Assembly (NCBI GenBank): GCA_947258975.1
Contig: CAMYKK010000003.1
Location: forward strand, 88,503 to 152,502
Origin: an uncultured Gammaproteobacteria bacterium
GTDB taxonomy: Bacteria > Pseudomonadota > Gammaproteobacteria > Arenicellales > JAANXG01
Reading direction: 5' to 3'
Length of the DNA: 64,000 bases
The first letter of the stretch is position 1. Each line of letters starts with the position of its first letter. The notes below the pieces were generated by a model. That model had not been told where the DNA came from. It saw only the letters and a list, made by a program, of their open reading frames with translations, and ran no database searches. Shown piece after piece: positions 19,198 to 27,510 of the stretch. Both the position numbers and the translations under genes were made by a program.

Positions 19198-21108
19198 ATG
19201 AGCGAAGTGCAACACAAGTGCGCGCAGAAGTCCCTGCAGAACAAGATCTTGTTCTGCGAAAAGCCGTGGCAGATCCCCGCGGTGGCGCTCACTGCGCTGG
19301 TGGTATTCACCTTCCTGTGGGCGTTCTATCTGCTGGATGAAACCATGGAGCATGAATTCGACGAATTCTCCGTCAGCGATTTCTTCCATCCGACCGCCGG
19401 CAGCGCCACGCTGCAGGATATCATGAACACCGTCCCGCCAGCGGTGACCGGGATCAGCGGCGGCAACGTCAATTCTCCGGCACTGGGGTCCGGCGTCATC
19501 GTCAGCAGCAGCGGCTACGTTATTACCGCGCTCCACCTGATTGACAATCTCGACACGATTCTCGCCTACGTGGACACACCGTCCGGCCATCGAGCCATAG
19601 AGGCACAGGTCGTGAAGTCGGTCCCCGAGCACGATCTGGTAATGCTGAAGTTGGTAACCACCGATCACTTCATGTATCTCCGTCTCGCGGATACCAACGG
19701 CCTGCAGCCCGGGGAGCCGGTGTACGCCATCGGACAAGGTATCGGTAGCGGGCCGATCGTCAAGGCCGGCGCCGTGCTCGAGACCAACCTGTCTTTGGCG
19801 GTCGGCGTGCAGAACCTGAGCCACGTGATCAGGACCGACGCCGTTTATAACTGGGCGCAAACGGGCGGCGCGCTGGTGAATGCAAACGGGGAGTTGGCGG
19901 GCGTCAATATGGCGATAGTCGGCGTGTCCGGCCTCCTGGAAGGCTACGCGCTGCCCGCCGACGTACTGGCGGCGCATTTTGCGGATGTCATCAATTTCAA
20001 GCCGGCACCCGGGGCGTCACCGAATCCCCGGGGAACACGCAGTCCGGGAACACAGGGCGATCCGCCGCTGCGTGGATCAGCGGCGTGGTGGAACAACGCC
20101 CGCAACCAACTCGCCCCCGCTCCGGCGGTCCCGCCCATGGGGCTCAACACGGTGATGAACAATCCGGGCCCGGCCGGCATCCCGGACACCGGCGCGCGCA
20201 CGGGCGCGGCGCACCCGCTGGGAACGCGCATCGGCGGCTATCGCATCGAAGACATTATTGGCCTGGCGCTGCTCGCGCTAACGGCGGGTGTCGTCGGCGG
20301 CATGATGACCATGGGCGGCGGGGTGCTCCAGGTGGTGGGCATGATGGTCTTGTTTGGATACGGCATGTATTTGATTCGCCCCGTCGCCTACCTCACCAAC
20401 ATAGTCGTCTACGGCGCAGCCGCGCTGCGCAACAAAGAGAGCGGGCTGCTCCATTGGCCGGGTATTCGCGGTGCCTTGCCCTGGGCGGTGGTGGGCGTGG
20501 TGGCTGGGTATTTTCTCGGTAATATGCTCGAAGATCGCAGCATCGGCTATATCCTGGGCGTGTTTGCCCTGGCCATGGGCTTGAAGGTCGGCTACGAGAT
20601 GATGGCGGAAGCCGGCCTTGGGGTGGCGGCTGTGGCCCACGGTGCGACAACGGCCGGCGTAAAACGGGACGAACTCGATGAGTTGCTCGATCCCGAGGAG
20701 AGACCACCTGCGCACTTGATTGCCAGTGATCTAGTGAAACACAGCGCGCTTGGGGTTCCCGTGGGCCTGATCAGCGGGATGCTTGGCATCAGTGGCGGCG
20801 TTGCGGGGGTTCCGATTCAACATTATGTCAACGGTGTCGCGTTGCGCAACGCCATTGCCAATGCCTCGGTGCTGGTCTTCTGTGCCTCCCTGAGCGGCGC
20901 CGTGATCGCATTCTCCCACGGCGTCAGCGCCGGCATTATCGACTGGCAGGCGCCGGTTACCCTGGCCATCGTCATGGCCCCCGGTGCCTATGTCGGCGGT
21001 CTGGCGGGGGCCAAGCTCACCGCCGTGTTGGACCAGCGGGTGCTGCGGATCTTTTATGTCTTGATCATGCTGGGCGTTGCCGGAAGGATGCTGTTGGGGG
21101 CGCCATGA
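19198..21108 (+). CDS. mamO: Magnetosome protein MamO: degenerate trypsin domain fused to TauE/SafE permease
   Basis: A 636-residue protein. Order: TM helix (about 27-46), trypsin-like domain (about 70-265), a proline-rich linker, then a TauE/SafE-type permease with about eight helices (350-636). The protease site is degenerate: H113 (TALHLI) and D146 (EHDLVML) are kept, but the serine is threonine T222 (QTGGAL). This H-D-T arrangement is known in MamO, which lacks protease activity and binds metal through neighbouring histidines (H145 here lies in the equivalent place). MamO is needed to start magnetite crystals and to activate MamE. ATGA overlap with mamP. Confidence 0.96.
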   Translation: MSEVQHKCAQKSLQNKILFCEKPWQIPAVALTALVVFTFLWAFYLLDETMEHEFDEFSVSDFFHPTAGSATLQDIMNTVPPAVTGISGGNVNSPALGSGVIVSSSGYVITALHLIDNLDTILAYVDTPSGHRAIEAQVVKSVPEHDLVMLKLVTTDHFMYLRLADTNGLQPGEPVYAIGQGIGSGPIVKAGAVLETNLSLAVGVQNLSHVIRTDAVYNWAQTGGALVNANGELAGVNMAIVGVSGLLEGYALPADVLAAHFADVINFKPAPGASPNPRGTRSPGTQGDPPLRGSAAWWNNARNQLAPAPAVPPMGLNTVMNNPGPAGIPDTGARTGAAHPLGTRIGGYRIEDIIGLALLALTAGVVGGMMTMGGGVLQVVGMMVLFGYGMYLIRPVAYLTNIVVYGAAALRNKESGLLHWPGIRGALPWAVVGVVAGYFLGNMLEDRSIGYILGVFALAMGLKVGYEMMAEAGLGVAAVAHGATTAGVKRDELDELLDPEERPPAHLIASDLVKHSALGVPVGLISGMLGISGGVAGVPIQHYVNGVALRNAIANASVLVFCASLSGAVIAFSHGVSAGIIDWQAPVTLAIVMAPGAYVGGLAGAKLTAVLDQRVLRIFYVLIMLGVAGRMLLGAP

Positions 21109-21941
21109 GCGGGGGACCACAAAATATTGTCGGCATCGTGGTGCTGGCGGGGGCCGCGCTGGCGGTGCTCTATGGTTTGTACATCCGCACCCCCAATCCA
21201 GCGAACGCCGTTGCCGGCGTCACACCGACAGCGGGCGGCGGTGTACCGTGGAGTCCATCCGGATTGCCGCCTGGTGCAGGCAACACACAGAACGAATTCG
21301 CTCCCGCCGTTCTGCTGCCGGTAGCGGCAAACGCGGGTGTGGCAGATGTGGCGCCGAACTACGTCGGACCCGGGATTCAGATTTACGAAGCCCATTGGCA
21401 GGGCATGGATACCAAGCAGTTCAACGAGGAGATCCGCAGAAAATTGAAGTATCCGCGCGGGTTCAACGGAGTGTTGATCGGCGAGGTCACCATGGCCGCG
21501 GCGGATTCAGGCCTGCGCGCCGGCGACGTGATTGTCTTGCTGGAAGGGGTACCGGTAACAACGCTGGAGGACTTTCAGCGCCAGACGAAGACATTGCGGG
21601 CCCGCCGTCAGGCGGCGGTTTCGGTCATGCGCAAGGGCAAACAAACACAGGATGGACGTTTCATCATGAGCCGCCGCACCTTTGTATTGCGAGCGAACGA
21701 CCAGCTGGGATTTGCGCAGGTGGAGACCGCGCCGATGATTGTTGCGGGTGATCCGCCGCCGCATCCGTACCGCGGGCCCTGCACCCGCTGTCATGCCATT
21801 GGCGAGGGGTTTGAACTGGTGCCGGATCCAGATTTGATCAACCTGCCGCCGCCCACGATCGCGGCGGCGGTCGCGGCACAAGGACAGCCTCCGCATCGCG
21901 ATTTCGGTCCCTGTGAAGCGTGTCATGTGATCGTGCAATAA
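21105..21941 (+). CDS. mamP: Magnetosome PDZ-magnetochrome protein MamP
   Basis: A 278-residue protein with an N-terminal membrane anchor (about 7-27), one PDZ domain (about 90-185) and two magnetochrome motifs, CTRCH (226-230) and CEACH (270-274), each preceded by the 'PPHPYRGP' or 'PPHRDFGP' signature. Known MamP is an iron oxidase that makes the Fe(II)/Fe(III) mix needed for magnetite, using c-type haems. The layout is identical. Overlaps mamO by ATGA; 68 bp to mamA. Confidence 0.96.
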   Translation: MSGGPQNIVGIVVLAGAALAVLYGLYIRTPNPANAVAGVTPTAGGGVPWSPSGLPPGAGNTQNEFAPAVLLPVAANAGVADVAPNYVGPGIQIYEAHWQGMDTKQFNEEIRRKLKYPRGFNGVLIGEVTMAAADSGLRAGDVIVLLEGVPVTTLEDFQRQTKTLRARRQAAVSVMRKGKQTQDGRFIMSRRTFVLRANDQLGFAQVETAPMIVAGDPPPHPYRGPCTRCHAIGEGFELVPDPDLINLPPPTIAAAVAAQGQPPHRDFGPCEACHVIVQ

Positions 21942-22009
21942 GGATCCCGACAATGCGTTCAGTGGATATATAAAATTTTCGTAACCCTGGTTATGAGGGA
22001 GATCTGACA

Positions 22010-22660
22010 ATGAGTGACAAACTGGCTTTTGAAGATGCCCTGGGGCTATACGCCCGGCATGGCCTTAATCTGATTAAACGGGCGTCAGAAACCATGATCA
22101 ACGGCTTTAACGCATTGACGACGATCGATGTGAATGCGCAAAAATCCTTTTACCGTGACAAAGGCATACGTCATGCGAAACGCGGCCATTACAAGAAGGC
22201 AGCGGCGTTGCTCGCCCCCTTGTACGAGCGAGAGCCGGAAGACAAGGAAGTCATTCTTTACCTCGGGTTGTCATGGCTCAAAAACGGCCATCGCGATGAG
22301 GGCCTGAAGTTGTTGGAGGAGGCGCATGCCGCCAAGCCGGATAATCTCAGGGTTTCTTCGGTCTTGTCCATTGCCTACATGCAGGCGGAGAGATACAAAG
22401 AAGCGATTCCGCATCTCGAAAAAGTGCTGCAGGCCGATGCCGACAATTATCGTGCGAAATACCGCTTGGGCGTGGCTCAGGACAATTTGGGAAAGCACAA
22501 GCTTGCGATCAAGCATTTTCTCGAAGCCCTGGAGCTGAAACCGGACGATGCCAAGATTCATCGCTCGATCGGTTACACGTATGAGCAGTTGGATGATAGA
22601 GAGAACGCCCTGAGCCATTTGAAGCGCGCCAACGAATTGGATGAGATGCAGGGGAAGTAG
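22010..22660 (+). CDS. mamA: Magnetosome TPR scaffold protein MamA
   Basis: A 216-residue soluble protein of about five TPR units (residues 45-210; for example 'HAKRGHYKKAAALLAPLYER' and 'YRAKYRLGVAQDNLGKHKLA'). MamA self-assembles on the cytoplasmic face of the magnetosome and recruits proteins. The N-terminus 'ALGLYARHGLNLIKR' resembles the MamA start. A good GAGGGAGA ribosome site lies upstream. It sits in the canonical P-A-Q order. Confidence 0.93.
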   Translation: MSDKLAFEDALGLYARHGLNLIKRASETMINGFNALTTIDVNAQKSFYRDKGIRHAKRGHYKKAAALLAPLYEREPEDKEVILYLGLSWLKNGHRDEGLKLLEEAHAAKPDNLRVSSVLSIAYMQAERYKEAIPHLEKVLQADADNYRAKYRLGVAQDNLGKHKLAIKHFLEALELKPDDAKIHRSIGYTYEQLDDRENALSHLKRANELDEMQGK

Positions 22661-22696
22661 CCTTCCGCCGCCTCCGTAATCGCCTGCTTATAGCAC

Positions 22697-23584
22697 ATGG
22701 TATTTCGAAGAACCGAAAATTCAGAGACCGCCGGGTATTCGGACACGCGCAGCACTCCCCGTGCGCAGCGATCGGAAGCCTTGTTGCGTGAGCTGTATCA
22801 CGAGGAGGTTAACCCGCGTTTCCGCGCGCCGCGCATGCGCGGTATAAAGCTGCTGTTTATTGCATCCATTCTGTCAATTTCCGTGTTTGCCGGAACCTCC
22901 CTGTTCAAGTACAACAATTTTATCGCCTTGCGAGAGGCTGTCTACGCCTCCAAGGGTAATCTCCAGGGGGCGATACAAAGGCGCACAAACCTGTTCTCCA
23001 ACATGGTGAAGCTGACACTGAGCCACGCGCAGTTGGAGCACGCGGTGTACTCCTACGCCGCGCGCATGCGCACGCAGATGTCGAACGGCCAGGTACAGGG
23101 TGGCGGGGGCAAGGGCAAAGACGCTGACGCGCTGTTGGCTGCAGGCACGGCGGCCGCGATTTTAAATGAAAAGGGATTGCCGCTAACGGCCGAGCAGCTT
23201 TCCACGGATGCGTCGCAGGGCGGTGCGCTCGCGGCGCTCGCGGGCGCGGCCACTACCGAGTCGTCGTTGAGCCGGTTGATGGCGGTGGCGGAACGCTACC
23301 CGGAGATCCGCTCATCCGAGACTTATCATAAGATGATGGATTCCCTCATGAACATGGAGGATCTGATTGCGAACCGGCGCATGGAGTGGCACCACAATAC
23401 GCGTGACTACAACAGCGCCATTACGGGTTGGCCGTGGACGGTCCTGGCGCGGGTTACCGGCTTTGACCGCATGGATTACTTTGAAACCTTGGACGGGTAC
23501 GAGGTCGCCCCGGTGTTTACCTCAGAGATCTACGGTGACCTCATGCCGGTCGCGAAAGTATCAGAGAAGCGGGGCGAGCCATGA
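22697..23584 (+). CDS. mamQ: Magnetosome LemA-like protein MamQ
   Basis: A 295-residue membrane protein with one TM helix (about 51-70) and a LemA-type helical domain ('FKYNNFIALREAVYASKGN', 'AIQRRTNLFSNMVKLTLSHA', and C-terminal 'MNMEDLIANRRMEWHHNTRDYNSAI'). MamQ is essential for magnetosome membrane formation. An Ala/Gly-rich insert (about 130-190) interrupts the domain. ATGA overlap with mamR. Confidence 0.95.
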   Translation: MVFRRTENSETAGYSDTRSTPRAQRSEALLRELYHEEVNPRFRAPRMRGIKLLFIASILSISVFAGTSLFKYNNFIALREAVYASKGNLQGAIQRRTNLFSNMVKLTLSHAQLEHAVYSYAARMRTQMSNGQVQGGGGKGKDADALLAAGTAAAILNEKGLPLTAEQLSTDASQGGALAALAGAATTESSLSRLMAVAERYPEIRSSETYHKMMDSLMNMEDLIANRRMEWHHNTRDYNSAITGWPWTVLARVTGFDRMDYFETLDGYEVAPVFTSEIYGDLMPVAKVSEKRGEP

Positions 23585-23838
23585 TCTGGACCGCACTCAC
23601 GCGGGTAGGCGCGCTGCTCTCTGTGGTCCTTCTCTTCAAGGATCTTCACGATCTCGCCACGCGGGACATCAAGCCAAACCGAATCTATACAACGAGCGAG
23701 GCGGCGCGCTACTTGGGCATTGAACGCGTTGAGGTGATTGCGCTGTTACGCACCAATTCACTGCATGGAAAGATGGTAGACGGCAACTATCGAATCCCGG
23801 GGCAGAGCATTCTGAGTTATTTAGACAATGAAGTATGA
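23581..23838 (+). CDS. mamR: Magnetosome protein MamR
   Basis: An 85-residue protein: a short hydrophobic N-terminus (MIWTALTRVGALLSVVLLF) followed by an excisionase/MerR-like helix-turn-helix (IYTTSEAARYLGIERVEVIA, then NYRIPGQSILSYL). It matches MamR along its length. MamR affects crystal size and number; despite the HTH fold, no DNA target is known. It overlaps mamQ by 4 bp and mamB by 11 bp. Confidence 0.93.
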   Translation: MIWTALTRVGALLSVVLLFKDLHDLATRDIKPNRIYTTSEAARYLGIERVEVIALLRTNSLHGKMVDGNYRIPGQSILSYLDNEV

Positions 23839-24760
23839 GCATTGCAGGGCGTGTCGTAATGTCGTGATCGTATGGGCGTTCTGGGTCAATGTCGCCCAGA
23901 CGATGTTCAAGGGATCACTGGGAGTCATGAGCGGCAGTGCCGCGTTGGTTGCGGATGCCATCCATTCCGGGGCAGACGTGATCGCAAGTTCCGTTACCAT
24001 GGCGAGCGTGAAATTGTCGTCGCGGCGGGCCGATAAAAACTATCCCTATGGCTACGGCAACATCCAGTACATCTCGTCCTCGATCGTGGGCATGATTCTG
24101 ATTTTCGGCGCCCTCTATCTCATGTATGAATCGACTGCGAAGATCGTGGCGGGCGAATATAGCGCGCCGAGCATGCTTGCCCTATTCGGTGCACTGGTTT
24201 CTATCTCTACCAATGAATTGATGTATCGCTATCAAAGCTGTGTAGGTAGAGAGAATAACAGCCCGGCGATCCTGGCGAATGCCTGGGATAATCGATCAGA
24301 CGCTATTTCTTCTATTGGGGTGCTGATAGGCATTGGCTTCGCGGTGGCCGGATTTCCCATAGCGGACCGGTTGGCGGCAATTGGCGTCGGCATATTAGTG
24401 GCGCGCATAGGCATAGAATTGAATATCGATGCCATTCAGGGGTTAATGGATTCTTCCGTCGATGTGGACAACGTACTCAAGCCCGTCTATGAGATCACCA
24501 AGTCGACGCCCGCAGTGGTAGGTGTGCGTTACCTGCGTGGGCGCGAGGTCGGTGAAGAGATACATCTCGAAATCGGCGTCTATGTGGACGGCGGTCTTAC
24601 CGTGCGTGAGGGCGACGACATCGCCAGCGCGGTGCGGAATCGCATATTCGACAAGATTGACCACGTCAAGCATATTGCCGTGTCGGTCGTGCCGGTGAAG
24701 ATGAAAAAGCGCCACGTTTGGAGTGGCAAAAAGAACGTTATCGTCGCGCTCCCTGACTGA
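23828..24760 (+). CDS. mamB: Magnetosome CDF iron transporter MamB
   Basis: A 310-residue CDF protein, partner of MamM, required both for vesicle formation and iron import. It has the MamB signature: N-terminal 'MKYEHCRACRN', 'SGSAALVADAIHSGADVIAS', 'YPYGYGNIQYISSSIVG', 'NELMYRYQSCVGRENNSPAI' and 'NAWDNRSDAISS'. The C-terminal domain begins near 215. The last 20 residues are basic. The start is fixed by the tight overlap with mamR. Confidence 0.97.
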   Translation: MKYEHCRACRNVVIVWAFWVNVAQTMFKGSLGVMSGSAALVADAIHSGADVIASSVTMASVKLSSRRADKNYPYGYGNIQYISSSIVGMILIFGALYLMYESTAKIVAGEYSAPSMLALFGALVSISTNELMYRYQSCVGRENNSPAILANAWDNRSDAISSIGVLIGIGFAVAGFPIADRLAAIGVGILVARIGIELNIDAIQGLMDSSVDVDNVLKPVYEITKSTPAVVGVRYLRGREVGEEIHLEIGVYVDGGLTVREGDDIASAVRNRIFDKIDHVKHIAVSVVPVKMKKRHVWSGKKNVIVALPD

Positions 24761-24782
24761 GGCCCCCGGGCCGGATGAAGGC

Positions 24783-25385
24783 ATGAAAACAGAAAACTGG
24801 ATTGTCGCTTTTGGCGCGGGCATTCTTTTTGCGGTGCTCTTGGTGGCCCTGTTGCCGGATGATCTCTGGGACGACGAGGCGCACCACGCTGCACAGGCAG
24901 TCGGCAACGCGGTAGGCGTAATGCCCGGCGATGCGCGCGGCGGGCGGCGCATCACAGAACTGCCGGCAGCGGCACCTGGTTTTTCCCGCCAGCCCAACTA
25001 CCCCCCGCAGCTTCGCGGTCGAGCGGTGGCGATGCCCGCCGGCCGGGGTCTGGTGCCGTTTTCGGCTGCACGGACCGAGGCGTTCAACGGTACGGTGGCG
25101 CAGGTTCAAGGCAGCGGAGTCGATCAGGGATGGGGACAGATCCATGTCTGGATTGCGGACCGCAACGGCGACGCAATGGAACTCTCCATGGCGCCCGATT
25201 GGTATCTTGAATATATGGGTTGCGGTGTGACGCGAAACATGTACGTAAAGGGCACGGGTTTCATTTTCGACACAGACGGAATGGCACAACCGTTGCTGTA
25301 TGCCAAGGACGTGACCGTCAACGGCGTTAAATGCAAGTTGCGAAACGACGAAGGATTTGCGCTTTGGTCAAATCGGCTGCGTTGA
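24783..25385 (+). CDS. mamS: Magnetosome protein MamS
   Basis: A 200-residue protein with an N-terminal TM anchor (NWIVAFGAGILFAVLLVALL) and a periplasmic/lumenal C-terminal domain of mostly beta character (about 105-200: 'FNGTVAQVQGSGVDQGWGQI'). In the canonical order it lies between mamB and mamT and affects crystal size; biochemical function unknown. The ATG at 24783 (MKTENWIV) is preferred over an upstream frame that overlaps mamB. Confidence 0.88.
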   Translation: MKTENWIVAFGAGILFAVLLVALLPDDLWDDEAHHAAQAVGNAVGVMPGDARGGRRITELPAAAPGFSRQPNYPPQLRGRAVAMPAGRGLVPFSAARTEAFNGTVAQVQGSGVDQGWGQIHVWIADRNGDAMELSMAPDWYLEYMGCGVTRNMYVKGTGFIFDTDGMAQPLLYAKDVTVNGVKCKLRNDEGFALWSNRLR

Positions 25386-25395
25386 CGGCTGCGCC

Positions 25396-25932
25396 ATGCA
25401 ACTCCCGGACAGGCTCAAGCGGGCATTTGCCAAGTTTCCGGCCGCTTCGGTACTGCTTGTGGTGCTGGTCGCTGGCCTGGCTTGGGAAATGCTGGGGGGG
25501 CAGGAAACCAAAGCCATGCGCGCCATATCCGGCCGCGACGCCGCAGGCGTCTATCTCGGCAGATTGCCGGCACCGGTAGAGCCGTCTCTGATCGATCCTA
25601 TCGTAGACATCCTCAATCCGAGGCCTCGCTACCGACTCATGACCATTCGCCATATCGCGCCGATCAAGCGTGACGGCCCCATGCCGCATGCGTACGTCGG
25701 AGAGTGCAAGCAATGTCACCTCATCATCGGCGGGCCACCTGCGGGCAGCCAGCCCAAGACACCTATGGGCGCCATGCTCGAGAATATCTCCATCAGTTAC
25801 GGGAAGGTGGGTCCGCCACTGCTGCCGACGTCCAATCGCGCGCATCCGGCTGCGGGCCGCTGCATCAAGTGCCACGATATCGTGGTCAAGGTACCGGTAA
25901 AAAAGAAACGTGGATTGAGCTGGTTGAATTAG
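25396..25932 (+). CDS. mamT: Magnetosome magnetochrome protein MamT
   Basis: A 178-residue protein with an N-terminal TM helix (about 16-33) and two magnetochrome CxxCH motifs, CKQCH (104-108) and CIKCH (156-160), preceded by 'PMPHAYVGE' and 'AHPAAGR'. MamT is thought to relay electrons with MamE, MamP and MamX during magnetite formation. The start at 25396 lies 11 bp after mamS. It is the last gene of the plus-strand arm; repeat copy B begins right after. Confidence 0.94.
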   Translation: MQLPDRLKRAFAKFPAASVLLVVLVAGLAWEMLGGQETKAMRAISGRDAAGVYLGRLPAPVEPSLIDPIVDILNPRPRYRLMTIRHIAPIKRDGPMPHAYVGECKQCHLIIGGPPAGSQPKTPMGAMLENISISYGKVGPPLLPTSNRAHPAAGRCIKCHDIVVKVPVKKKRGLSWLN

Positions 25933-25944
25933 TGTAGATCTTTT

Positions 25945-26158
25945 CATCGCTCCAGGCGTGGCGCGCAGCTGCACGAGCCCGTCGCCAGCATCCGGGATGC
26001 TGGTGAGCAATGCGGGCGGCTAGACTTGCGCTCCAAACAACCCACAGCCAGCTATGGGTTTCGTTCCAGCGCGGCGTTCTTACCAATCGACACTGAGACT
26101 ACGCGCAGCACAAGCGTCTTCGCCAGGCCCCGGATTCTTGGTGCAATTTCCGGGCTAG
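25945..26158 (+). repeat. MITE-like dispersed repeat, copy B
   Basis: This fills the gap between the convergent mamT and mamN. It shares 'acagccagctatgggtttcg', 'gcggcgttcttaccaa', 'gactacgcgcagcacaag' and the terminal block 'ccggattcttggtgcaat' with copies D and E. Its left part (ctgcacgagcccgtcgccag) matches copy C. Its right end abuts the mamN stop codon. Confidence 0.8.
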
Positions 26159-26159
26159 G

Positions 26160-27479
26160 TTAGCGTGCGATCAAGAGGATATAGACGGTTGAGAGGCCGA
26201 GAAAGATGCCCATGATCGGCACACCCCAGGAGAGGTACCCGCGAAAGTCGAGTCCGCGGCCAGGCGGTATTAACGTCCGCATGTCGCGATGCTGTTGCAG
26301 GAAGTTTTCCAGCTGGGTGGCGGCCACGGTGCCGGCGGTGGCCCCCGTCAATGCGGCGGATGAACCGGCCAATACCCCGAGGGATAGCGCCCACCACACG
26401 GCGGGATCTTGCGAACCACCATATAACGTCACAGCGACGGGCATGAAGAACGCGGTCGCGGCGCCGGCATTGAGGAAGATCGTGGCGGCGCCCGCCAGCC
26501 ACATGAGGGCCACCAGCTCTGCAGTCGCGTTCCCCCCGCTGATGGCGCCGATCAGCCACGTCACCCCGTCGAGCGCATCGGCGTTGACCAGAGCGCCGAC
26601 CATGACGAAAAGCGCGCCAAAGAATACGATGTCGTTACCTCCGCAGGATCGGAATAGTTGTTCGGAGTCAAAGCGGCCCAATAGCAGTCCCACCGCGCCC
26701 GCGCCCAGGGCGATCCACCCGGGACGTACATCGAGGGCGTCGACGAGCAGAAATCCGAGCAGTGTTATCAATAGAAGGCTTATTCCCAACCGTTGCAGGT
26801 GTGTCTGCAGCGGCAGCGCCACATCGGCCAGTTGCCCGAGTTCAACCGTAGTTGTCGGAGCTTGGGAGGCGCGGTCCCGAGGAATTGACTGACGCGCCTG
26901 AAAGTAGAGGAACATGACTGCCAGCAGGATCAGGCACGGGACCATCATGCCGCCGATGAAGTCGAGGAATTGGAGGTCGCCGGCGGACGAGATGATCATG
27001 TTGGGGAAGTCGCCCACCATTGTCGAGGCCCCGCCAAGATTGGAGGCGATGATCTCCGCGACCAGGATCGGGACCGGGTTGATGCGAATTAGGCGGCAGA
27101 TCGTTAACGTGATCGGTAACACCACGATCATCGTAGACAGGTTGTTGATCAACAGTGAGAGTCCGTAGGTCACCAGGGATAGCAACACCAGGATCCACCA
27201 CCCGTTGCCGAGGGAGTTGACGGCGACGTGGGTGGCAATGCGCGCGAACACCCCGGACCTCGCGAGGATTGCAGATATGACGGACATCCCGAAGATCAAC
27301 GCCAGGGTCTCAAAGTAGATCGCCTCGAGCGCCATACGCGGTGAGTAAAAGCCGGTGACGATGCCGAATAGAAGCAGGCACCCAGCCCCCGTCAAAACGG
27401 CCAGTCGACGCTCGATGAGATCGAAAAAGATGGCGCCAAAAACCGCAACGAACAAACAGATGGTTATCGCCGTAACCAT
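26160..27479 (-). CDS. mamN: Magnetosome Na+/H+-antiporter-like protein MamN
   Basis: A 439-residue membrane protein with about 12 helices of the ArsB/NhaD/CitT ion-transporter superfamily. It is thought to export protons released by magnetite precipitation. Matches to MamN are extensive: 'YFETLALIFGMSVISAILAR', 'VAEIIASNLGGASTMVGDFP', 'FIGGMMVPCLILLAVMFLYF' and 'WGVPIMGIFLGLSTVYI'. The ATG at 27479 (MVTAITICLF) aligns with the MamN start; a GTG at 27491 is the alternative. In the canonical order mamN lies between mamM and mamO; here it is after mamT on the other strand. Confidence 0.94.
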   Translation of the reverse strand: MVTAITICLFVAVFGAIFFDLIERRLAVLTGAGCLLLFGIVTGFYSPRMALEAIYFETLALIFGMSVISAILARSGVFARIATHVAVNSLGNGWWILVLLSLVTYGLSLLINNLSTMIVVLPITLTICRLIRINPVPILVAEIIASNLGGASTMVGDFPNMIISSAGDLQFLDFIGGMMVPCLILLAVMFLYFQARQSIPRDRASQAPTTTVELGQLADVALPLQTHLQRLGISLLLITLLGFLLVDALDVRPGWIALGAGAVGLLLGRFDSEQLFRSCGGNDIVFFGALFVMVGALVNADALDGVTWLIGAISGGNATAELVALMWLAGAATIFLNAGAATAFFMPVAVTLYGGSQDPAVWWALSLGVLAGSSAALTGATAGTVAATQLENFLQQHRDMRTLIPPGRGLDFRGYLSWGVPIMGIFLGLSTVYILLIAR

Positions 27480-27510
27480 TACTATCGTCACGCAGGGGAA
27501 TCAGGCCGCT

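Noticed and set aside
17967-19310. Minus-strand 447-codon open frame across mamL and mamM
   Set aside because: It lies entirely opposite two clearly recognised magnetosome genes and has no family pattern.
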